NCBI GenBank assembly: GCA_900546615.1
Contig: URDJ01000062.1
Location: 1-11,848 of the forward strand
Source of the DNA: an uncultured Eubacteriales bacterium
Lineage (GTDB): Bacteria > Bacillota > Clostridia > Oscillospirales > Oscillospiraceae
DNA: 11,848 bases
Direction: 5' to 3'
Each line of letters starts with the position of its first letter. The first letter of the stretch is position 1. The notes beneath the pieces were generated by a model. The model worked only from the letters and a program-made list of their open reading frames with translations, did not search any database and was not told the origin of the DNA. The position numbers were made by a program, and so were the translations under genes. Of the stretch, positions 7,327-11,848 are shown in pieces.

Positions 7327-7338
7327 ATTCTCACCTCC
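7324..7338 (-). promoter_or_regulatory. Ribosome binding site and TTG start of the Lin0512-like gene
   Basis: Minus strand GGAGG, seven bases, then TTG. This is the only strong site near the first family-like residue, and it selects a rare TTG start for the first gene of an otherwise ATG-started operon. That may keep this product lower than the E1 subunits. Confidence 0.7.
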
Positions 7339-7366
7339 GTGATAACTTCTTTCCAAATCCACTTTG

Positions 7367-7395
7367 AGTATACACTACTGTCTCAATATTCTCAA
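7367..7395 (-). promoter_or_regulatory. Predicted sigma-A-type promoter of the aco operon
   Basis: On the minus strand, a -35 element TTGAGA (7395-7390) and a -10 element TATACT (7372-7367) are separated by exactly 17 bases. The predicted start is near 7360, giving a leader of about 34 bases before the Lin0512-like gene. It lies downstream of the acoR terminator, so the operon is transcribed separately. The -35 and the spacer are covered by a TTGAGAATATTGAGA motif, a natural place for a regulator to bind. This contrasts with the -24/-12 promoter expected for an AcoR-controlled operon. Confidence 0.65.
7381..7395 (-). promoter_or_regulatory. Operator-like motif over the aco -35 element
   Basis: TTGAGAATATTGAGA: two TTGAGA units nine bases apart, the first coinciding with the -35 box. 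Variants of the same TGAGAATATT core occur at 7474-7483, 7527-7537 and 10544-10553. Binding here could block or recruit RNA polymerase. The binding protein is unknown; AcoR is the obvious candidate. Confidence 0.4.
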
Positions 7396-7473
7396 GAGCA
7401 GAAGGAGAAATTTCCGCATTTCAGCATCAGAGACAAACTCTACGCCGTGATTTAGGTCCATTTTCATAAATTG

Positions 7474-7483
7474 TGAGAATAAT
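7474..7483 (+). promoter_or_regulatory. TGAGAATAAT motif copy
   Basis: TGAGAATAAT, one mismatch to the TGAGAATATT core, in opposite orientation to the copy over the aco -35 and about 80-90 bases upstream of it, just after the acoR terminator. The distance fits an upstream activator site. Confidence 0.3.
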
Positions 7484-7488
7484 GACAT

Positions 7489-7520
7489 AAAAAACGAGAC
7501 GAACCCCGGGAGTTCGTCTC
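7489..7520 (-). terminator. Rho-independent terminator of the lplA-acoR transcript
   Basis: On the minus strand, GAGACGAAC (7520-7512) pairs with GTTCGTCTC (7504-7496) around a 7-base loop, followed by one G and six Ts (7494-7489). It lies 44 bases after the acoR stop and separates acoR from the acetoin operon. Confidence 0.88.
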
Positions 7521-7526
7521 GTATTC

Positions 7527-7537
7527 TTGAGAATATT
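7527..7537 (+). promoter_or_regulatory. TTGAGAATATT motif copy, near-palindromic
   Basis: TTGAGAATATT sits inside the near-palindrome TATTCTTGAGAATA (7522-7535), between the acoR stop codon and its terminator. It is the inverted counterpart of the copy over the aco -35. It lies about 155 bases upstream of the -10, a distance typical of sites bound by enhancer-binding proteins. Confidence 0.4.
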
Positions 7538-7563
7538 ATCAATTTGTATCAAACAGCTGAGAA

Positions 7564-9480
7564 TTACCTCATACTTTTCACATCAATGCCGCAGCGCTTG
7601 ATTTTCCTGTATAGGGTCGCACGGCTCATGCCGAGGCGCCTGGCGGCGTCCTCAACGCTGCCGCCGGAGAGGGTGAGGGCGGAGAGCAGCTCGCCGGCCT
7701 CGCTGGCGGGCTCGGCGGGGGGCTTGGAGCTGGGGCAGAGGGAGAGCCTGAGGCTCTGCGCGTCGAGCAGGGCGCCGGTCGTGGAGTAGTAGGCGCGCTC
7801 GATGGTGTTCTGCAGCTCACGCACGTTGCCGGGCCAGTCGTATTCCATGAGCCCGGAGAGGAACTCCGGCGCCATGCTGCGCTCCGGCTCGGGCGACATC
7901 TTGTTGAGGCGCTCCAGGAAGTGCCCGGCGCACAGGCCGATGTCCCCGGGCCGCTCCCTGAGGGGCGGTATCTCGAGCTTGAGCACGTTGAGGCGGAAGT
8001 AGAGGTCCTGGCGGAAGCCTCCCTCGACGGCAAGCTGCTCCAGCTTGCGGTTGGTCGAGGCGATTATCCGGATGTCGAGGTCTATCTCCTGGCTGCCGCC
8101 GACCCTGGTTATCCTGTGGGTCTCAACGGCGCGCAGGAGCTTGGACTGGAACTCGATGGGCAGCTCGCCGATCTCGTCGAGGAAGAGGGTTCCGTGGTTG
8201 GCGAGCTCGAAGCGGCCGGGGTTGCCCTCGCCGGAATGGGCTCCGGGGAAGGTGCCTGCCTCGTAGCCGAAGAGCTCACGCTCGAGCAGGTCACGGGGGA
8301 TGGAGGCGCAGTTGATGGCGACAAAGGGGCCCTCAGAGCGGCTGCCCTCGTTGTGCATGGACTGGGCGAAGAGCTCCTTGCCGGTGCCGGACTCGCCCTC
8401 GATGAGTATGTTGCCGTCGTATTGGGCGTAGCGCCTCGCGAGGGCGATGGTCTTTTTCATCGCCGGGTCGCGGGTGGAGATGTCCTGGAAGGTGTAGATG
8501 GCCCGGTTTCCGCTGACCTTGTTCACGGAGTCGAGGAGGTGCTTTTGCTTTTTGAGCGTGACGCAGAGGGTGCGCACGTCGTAGTCCATGGAGGGGCTGA
8601 CAGAGGCAGAACAGTGCAGCAGGTCATCGCCGCTGATGAGCCTGGTGTCGTCGGAGAAGCAGCGGCTGCCCCGGCGCCAGTCCATGGCGTCCCAGCCGAT
8701 GTCGGGCATGAGCCTGCGGAAGTCGCGGCCCTTGAGCTCCTCGAGGCTGAGCCCAAGCAGCCTGCCGGCGGCGCTGTTCATCCAGATGGCCCTGTAGTCG
8801 TCCTGGCCGAGCAAGACGATGCCGTCGGCGCTGCCCTCGAGGGCGGCGCGCATGATCTCGGCGTTGTGCAGCAGCGAGAGCTTGCCCTCGATGCCGTAGA
8901 CGGCGGCGAGCACGACGGCCAGGGTGTGGTCGTGGACGCCGGAGGCGTCGCCGGACATATTGAAGCAGCCGATGACCTCGCCGTTGATGCCGTGTATGGG
9001 CGCCGCGGAGCAGGTCCAACTGTGGTGCGTGCGGCAGTAGTGCTCCGGCCCGACCATCTGTATGGGCGTGTCGCAGTCGAGGGCGACGCTTATGGCGTTC
9101 GTGCCCACGCTGAGGTTAGACCAGAGCGCCCCCGGGACAAAGCGCAGATCCTCGGTCCGCTCCATGATGGACTCGTCGCCCATGGTCTCGAGCACGTAGC
9201 CCGCGCTGTCGGTGAGCACCATGAGAAAGCCCGTGCGCCGGACGATGTCAAAGACGCTCTGCATGATCGGCAGGGCGATCTCCATGAGGGTGCTGTTGGC
9301 TTCCCTGATGGAGCGGAACACGGCGTCGTCCACCCTGCGGCCGATTCCGCCGTTGGGGTCCACCCCAGCCTCGCGGCATTTTCTCCAGCACTCGGCCACG
9401 GCGGGCTGCACGGAGCTGTCGAGCCTGCCCTCGTATACATAGGCAGCCCAGATCTCCTCAAGCCTTCTGAGATCCTTCAT
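7564..9480 (-). CDS. acoR: AcoR-like enhancer-binding regulator with altered GAFTGA loop
   Basis: A 638-residue transcriptional regulator of the AcoR/DhaR type. An N-terminal GAF-like sensor region (about 50-205, with the family-typical LSVGTNAI and HHSWTCSAAPI) precedes a PAS domain (about 207-265). The AAA+ domain (about 330-560) has Walker A GESGTGKE (362-369), Walker B GTLFLDE (430-436), a sensor region RIIASTN, the arginine-finger stretch FRQDLYFRL (489-497) and WPGNVREL. A Fis-type helix-turn-helix lies at 604-632. The ATPase looks intact, but the sigma-54-contact loop reads GTFPGA (409-414) instead of GAFTGA, with Pro replacing the key Thr. The ATG at 9480 lies inside the lplA 3' end, after a run of seven Gs that acts as a weak binding site; a TTG five codons upstream is less likely. 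It should control the downstream acetoin operon. Confidence 0.9.
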   Translation of the reverse strand: MKDLRRLEEIWAAYVYEGRLDSSVQPAVAECWRKCREAGVDPNGGIGRRVDDAVFRSIREANSTLMEIALPIMQSVFDIVRRTGFLMVLTDSAGYVLETMGDESIMERTEDLRFVPGALWSNLSVGTNAISVALDCDTPIQMVGPEHYCRTHHSWTCSAAPIHGINGEVIGCFNMSGDASGVHDHTLAVVLAAVYGIEGKLSLLHNAEIMRAALEGSADGIVLLGQDDYRAIWMNSAAGRLLGLSLEELKGRDFRRLMPDIGWDAMDWRRGSRCFSDDTRLISGDDLLHCSASVSPSMDYDVRTLCVTLKKQKHLLDSVNKVSGNRAIYTFQDISTRDPAMKKTIALARRYAQYDGNILIEGESGTGKELFAQSMHNEGSRSEGPFVAINCASIPRDLLERELFGYEAGTFPGAHSGEGNPGRFELANHGTLFLDEIGELPIEFQSKLLRAVETHRITRVGGSQEIDLDIRIIASTNRKLEQLAVEGGFRQDLYFRLNVLKLEIPPLRERPGDIGLCAGHFLERLNKMSPEPERSMAPEFLSGLMEYDWPGNVRELQNTIERAYYSTTGALLDAQSLRLSLCPSSKPPAEPASEAGELLSALTLSGGSVEDAARRLGMSRATLYRKIKRCGIDVKSMR

Positions 9481-10474
9481 TTTCAACCCCCCCAAATATG
9501 ATGAGCATGAGCTCCTCCGCGCCTATGCCTCCGAAAAACTCGTATAGCGGAAAGGCCCTCAGCCTCTCCGCGAACTCAGCCGGCTCAAAGCGGCAGCCCC
9601 TGAGGGCCTCACAGAGCTCCGAGCAGTCCCGCAGGGAGAGGAAGTCCCCGACGAAGGCCGCGGCCTCTATCTTGCCAGCAACGAGCTGGAGCTGCGCCTC
9701 TATACTTCCGGCGGGGAAGCGCCGGCGAGCGCGGAAGGAGAAATCCGGCGAGCGGCCCCGGTTCCAGTCCCAGCTGCGGTATTTTGCGTTCGCGAGCTCC
9801 TCGACCCGTGCCAGCTCCTCCTGCCCCAGGCTCTCGCACACGAGCCCGCCCTGCGCCAGCTGCGCGAGTATGGCACGCCGAAAACCGTGTACGTCCAAGT
9901 CCCCGCCGAGGAAGTCCCGAATGTTGCCCGTCCGGCTGCGCACGGATTTTGCGGCCTTGGATTCGAACTTGTCCGCCCTGGGTCTGAGCGCCGAGGCGAG
10001 GGCGTCCGCGTCCGTGTCGAACAGCAGCGTGCCGTGGTGGAGCACCCTGCCGCCACTGAGCCTCTGGGCGGTGCCGGAGACCTTCCGACCGTCAATGCAG
10101 ATGTCGTTCCTGCCGGAGAGCTCCGCCCTCAGCCCGAGCGAGCGTAGTGCGGAGCAGACGGGCCTCGCCAGCGCCTGCATACTCAGCTCCGCCGTGTTCC
10201 CGGCTTCGGTGATGAACGAGTAGTTGAGGTTCCCAAGGTCGTGGTAGACCGCGCCGCCGCCGGTCATGCGCCGGACGACGCGGATGCCGTGCGAGCTGAC
10301 ATAGGCCTCGTCAACCTCCTCGGAGACGTTCTGGTTGAGGCCTATTATCACCGAGCTCTCGTTCTGCCATAGGATGAGCCAGTCGCCATCCCTCTTGTTC
10401 TCGAGCACGTACTCTTCAAAGGCCAGGTTGAACTCCGGCTCGGTGCTTCCCGTTTCGAGGTAGTGCAGGGCCAT
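9458..10474 (-). CDS. lplA: Lipoate-protein ligase A
   Basis: This enzyme activates free lipoate with ATP and attaches it to lipoyl domains. The product has 338 residues, the usual length with the C-terminal accessory domain. The lipoate-binding signature RRMTGGGAVYHDLGNLNYSF starts at residue 68. GRNDICIDGRKVSGTAQ (121-137) contains the catalytic-type lysine K131, and HHGTLLFD follows at 146. The start is the ATG at 10474, 6 bases after GGAGG; the open frame extends far upstream but crosses the promoter and terminator and is not coding. The stop overlaps the acoR start by 23 bases, so the two genes form one operon. Its targets next door are K43 of AcoC and K43 of AcoL, so co-regulation makes sense. 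It could also serve other lipoylated proteins of the cell, such as GcvH. Confidence 0.92.
   Translation of the reverse strand: MALHYLETGSTEPEFNLAFEEYVLENKRDGDWLILWQNESSVIIGLNQNVSEEVDEAYVSSHGIRVVRRMTGGGAVYHDLGNLNYSFITEAGNTAELSMQALARPVCSALRSLGLRAELSGRNDICIDGRKVSGTAQRLSGGRVLHHGTLLFDTDADALASALRPRADKFESKAAKSVRSRTGNIRDFLGGDLDVHGFRRAILAQLAQGGLVCESLGQEELARVEELANAKYRSWDWNRGRSPDFSFRARRRFPAGSIEAQLQLVAGKIEAAAFVGDFLSLRDCSELCEALRGCRFEPAEFAERLRAFPLYEFFGGIGAEELMLIIFGGVENEGSQKA
9487..9493 (-). repeat. G7 run at the lplA/acoR overlap
   Basis: Seven consecutive Gs on the minus strand, 6 bases before the acoR ATG. They are the only Shine-Dalgarno-like sequence for acoR and also encode Gly-Gly near the end of LplA. 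Loss of one G would place lplA in the acoR frame. Confidence 0.6.
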
Positions 10475-10503
10475 GATGCGCCTCCGTCTCATGTGTTGAG
10501 AAA

Positions 10504-10532
10504 AGTATAGCAGATTTTTACGCGCAAGGCAA
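10504..10532 (-). promoter_or_regulatory. Predicted sigma-A-type promoter of lplA-acoR
   Basis: Minus strand TTGCCT (10532-10527), 17 bases, then TATACT (10509-10504). The same -10 hexamer and spacing occur at the aco promoter. The start is predicted near 10497, a leader of about 23 bases. The tandem TGAGAAT motifs lie immediately upstream of the -35. Confidence 0.6.
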
Positions 10533-10535
10533 GCG

Positions 10536-10553
10536 ATTCTCAAAATATTCTCA
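10536..10553 (-). promoter_or_regulatory. Tandem TGAGAAT operator-like motifs upstream of the lplA promoter
   Basis: On the minus strand TGAGAATATT is followed by TTGAGAAT, the TGAGAA units being 11 bases apart, one helical turn. They sit directly upstream of the -35, the usual place for an activator, and share the core found around the aco promoter. This suggests common control or autoregulation of lplA-acoR. Confidence 0.4.
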
Positions 10554-10573
10554 GGCGCAGCCCGCCGGGCGCG

Positions 10574-10603
10574 AAAAAAGCAGAGCCCCGGGAGAGGCTC
10601 CGC
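10574..10603 (-). terminator. Rho-independent terminator upstream of lplA
   Basis: Minus strand GCGGAGCC pairs with GGCTCTGC (one G-U) around an 8-base loop and is followed by six Ts (10579-10574). It lies directly after the beta-phosphoglucomutase remnant, whose terminator it probably was, and insulates the lplA promoter. Confidence 0.8.
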
Positions 10604-10612
10604 CCAAGCTTT

Positions 10613-10819
10613 AAATTTCAGCAGGCCGAGCTGGCGGAGGATGAAGGGCGTGTTCTTGCTCGAGGAGCCGATTGCGAGCCTGAGGCCCATGCGGTTGTTG
10701 ATCTCGCAGCCGAAACAAACCCCCAAGCTGTCGGCCATCCACTTCCAGGCTAGGTAGTGTTACTCGTACGTAAAGCAGATAACGCCGTCCAGGTCAAAGA
10801 TAACAGCCTGATATCACAT
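10613..10819 (-). pseudogene. pgmB: Beta-phosphoglucomutase (HAD family) pseudogene
   Basis: One minus-strand frame reads YQAVIFDLDGVICFTYE, a TAA stop (10762-10760), then HYLAWKWMADSLGV, CEINNRM, and GLRLAIGSSSKNTPFILRQ. These are the start (DxD motif of HAD phosphatases), the cap start and the motif-II/core region of beta-phosphoglucomutase, which interconverts beta-glucose 1-phosphate and glucose 6-phosphate in maltose/trehalose use. About 75 residues of the cap are missing between NNRM and GLRLAIG, the C-terminal third is absent, and the codon after the ATG at 10819 is TGA. A GAGGA site still precedes that ATG. The gene is clearly dead. The large losses inferred against the family are from memory, while the stops are seen directly. 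Confidence 0.85.
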
Positions 10820-10839
10820 AATCCAGTCCTCTTTCCAAA

Positions 10840-11382
10840 TCAAAGAATCCAGCACAAAGGCATCCCAGGGGTCAAGTTCGGCTCGGCCGCCGCCTTAATA
10901 GGCACACTGGTACCCGCCGTGTATTCGCCGCCTCTGAGTTCCAGCGTGCCGCTTTTGACTTCGATGATGGGTTCATCCGTTGTTTCCACATCTGTGTAGG
11001 TATCAAGGTTGTTAGTGAATAATCCATCTTCAAATTTCGCCGCATTTACAGCGAGGGTGCCGCCTTCTTCAACAATTATCGCGGGGCCATCGTAGCCGTC
11101 AACCATCTTGTAGGTAGTGGCAATGTTCCGGTTATGATCCTTAGCATAAGCATCAAGAACAACAAGTCCGTTATTTTCAACAGTAATGGGATTGCTAAGT
11201 GTTACTGTTAAGGGTGTGGTTGGCATATCCATCTCGTTTGTCAACAGCAGTCGGCCCCCGCTGCTGACCGTAACAGGGCCTGTTATATAGTAATCGCCAT
11301 AATATTTGGAGTTGTGACACGGTTGAGTTAACTGGATTCCTATAGTAAAGTAGGACGTACCTATAAAATACCGAAAATACAT
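10840..11382 (-). pseudogene. Fragment of a beta-helix-like surface protein (probable)
   Basis: An open frame of up to 180 codons with no recognisable enzyme motif. Its centre has at least four similar rungs of about 12-16 residues: GPVTVSSGGRLLLT, NPITVENNGLVVLD, AIIVEEGGTLAVNA and PIIEVKSGTLELRG. Alternating Val/Ile with Gly-Thr-Leu and Asn/Asp turns is typical of right-handed beta-helix adhesins and large surface proteins. There is no signal peptide, anchor, or clear ribosome binding site at the first ATG, and the sequence is visibly more AT-rich than the operons. The most likely reading is an internal piece of a large secreted protein left by deletion; coding probably ends before the odd tail MPLCWIL. 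An intact small secreted-like protein is less likely. The 122 bases between this and the integrase hold only a predicted promoter. Confidence 0.45.
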
Positions 11383-11426
11383 ATCTTGAGCTATCTGAGA
11401 GTTTTCTCTCGAGCATAGCCGTATCC

Positions 11427-11455
11427 TTGTGCATATCGAGGCCTCTGTTTATACT
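11427..11455 (+). promoter_or_regulatory. Possible promoter of the integrase remnant
   Basis: Plus strand TTGTGC, 17 bases, then TATACT, about 50 bases before the integrase ATG. The -35 is weak, so this is tentative. Confidence 0.35.
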
Positions 11456-11504
11456 GGTATAGTCAACGGCGGGTAATACGGCTCACTCGGAAGGAAGGCA
11501 CAAT

Positions 11505-11848
11505 ATGGTAGCCGGACACACGCAAGAAAAGCGCGGATACTTCTATATCGTCCTCAATTATAAAGATTCAGCCGGGGAGCCGAAACCGACAGCGCCGGCC
11601 ATGGCCGTCCCTCACGTCGCTGACTGGCAACGTGCTGTTTGCGGACTTTATGCTGAGCTGGCTGGACGTCATCAAACGCCCCGTTTCGCCGGTGACCTTC
11701 TCGTCGTACTCGGAAATGGTCAAGGGCATTACCGCGCCTTATTTCAGGAAAACCGGAATAAGGCTCTCAGCCCTGAAGCCGCGCGATATACAAGCGTTTT
11801 ATGACGAGAAAATAAAGACCGTCTCCGCAAACTCCGTCATACACTACC
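11505..11848 (+). pseudogene. Tyrosine recombinase (phage/ICE-type integrase), frameshifted, runs off the window
   Basis: The ATG at 11505 follows an AAGGAAGG site. The first frame reads MVAGHTQEKRGYFYIVLNYK, DSAGEPK, the N-terminal arm-binding start of Tn916/ICE-like integrases. From about 11629 the homology continues in another frame: NVLFADFMLSWLDVIKRPVS, then VTFSSYSEMVKGI and LSALKPRDIQAFYDEKIKTV, the SAM-like core-binding domain. Between these, the conserved WIPTG-type segment and about 40-50 residues appear deleted or scrambled, and the frame shifts. The catalytic domain would lie beyond the right edge and cannot be judged. Integrases of this kind excise and insert integrative elements; this copy is probably inactive. 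It is the only clear plus-strand coding remnant apart from the IS piece. Confidence 0.82.

Noticed and set aside
7444..7460. Possible sigma-54 promoter TGGACCTAAATCACGGC (minus strand)
   Set aside because: After GG the tenth-spaced pair is CG, not GC; the only GC is two bases too far. It is not a convincing -24/-12 element.
7921..9501. 526-codon plus-strand open frame antisense to acoR
   Set aside because: Composition is Gly/Ala/Val/Asp-rich without motifs and it mirrors the codons of acoR, whose domains are unmistakable. It is a GC-rich shadow frame.
10475..10738. N-terminal extension of the lplA frame
   Set aside because: The extension crosses the predicted promoter, a terminator and the pgmB remnant, and LplA family homology begins at the ATG at 10474, which has a good ribosome binding site.
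11401..11420. Short hairpin GAGAGTTTTCTCTC region
   Set aside because: Only a 5-bp stem with a 4-base loop and no T tract; not supported as a terminator or operator.
1..11848. CRISPR array, toxin-antitoxin or phage-defence genes
   Set aside because: No regularly spaced repeats were seen, and every sizeable non-shadow frame is accounted for by metabolism, regulation or mobile-element remnants.

Overview
The window looks like a chromosomal piece of a GC-rich, low-branching Firmicute, most likely a gut clostridium of the Oscillospiraceae type. This is inferred from strong AGGAGG-type ribosome binding sites on nearly every gene, sigma-A-like promoters, compact same-strand operons, GC-rich coding sequence with AT-rich intergenic gaps, and IS3-family and integrase debris of the kind common in gut clostridia. 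No marker gene fixes the genus.

Layout. Almost everything is on the minus strand, so the reading order runs from high to low coordinates. The right end (about 10.6-11.85 kb) is a graveyard: a plus-strand tyrosine recombinase broken by frameshift and running off the window, a fragment of a beta-helix-like surface protein, and a beta-phosphoglucomutase pseudogene with a nonsense codon and an internal deletion, closed by a terminator. Then comes a two-gene operon, lplA-acoR, with its own sigma-A-like promoter. acoR ends in a terminator. A second sigma-A-like promoter starts the main operon: Lin0512-like gene, acoA (E1 alpha), acoB (E1 beta), an internal hairpin terminator, acoX, acoC (E2), acoL (E3) and a small DUF6506-like gene. 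The left end holds an IS3-family remnant and a tRNA-Ser(CGA) cut by the window edge.

How the genes work together. AcoA/AcoB, AcoC and AcoL form a thiamine-diphosphate-, lipoate- and FAD-dependent complex predicted to cleave acetoin to acetaldehyde and acetyl-CoA, reducing NAD+. E2 and E3 each carry a lipoyl domain, so the complex needs lipoylation, which the adjacent LplA can supply. AcoR is the expected enhancer-binding-type regulator. AcoX and two small proteins of unknown function are encoded in the same transcription unit.

The most interesting points are regulatory. The sigma-54-contact loop of AcoR, normally GAFTGA, reads GTFPGA. The operon it should control has a good sigma-A-type promoter (TTGAGA, 17 bp, TATACT) and no convincing -24/-12 promoter. 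An AT-rich motif, TGAGAATATT or close variants, recurs near both the aco and lplA promoters. A perfect 10-bp stem followed by six Ts sits inside the operon between E1 and acoX/E2/E3. Together these suggest an acetoin system that has left sigma-54 control and also includes lipoate attachment in its regulon.
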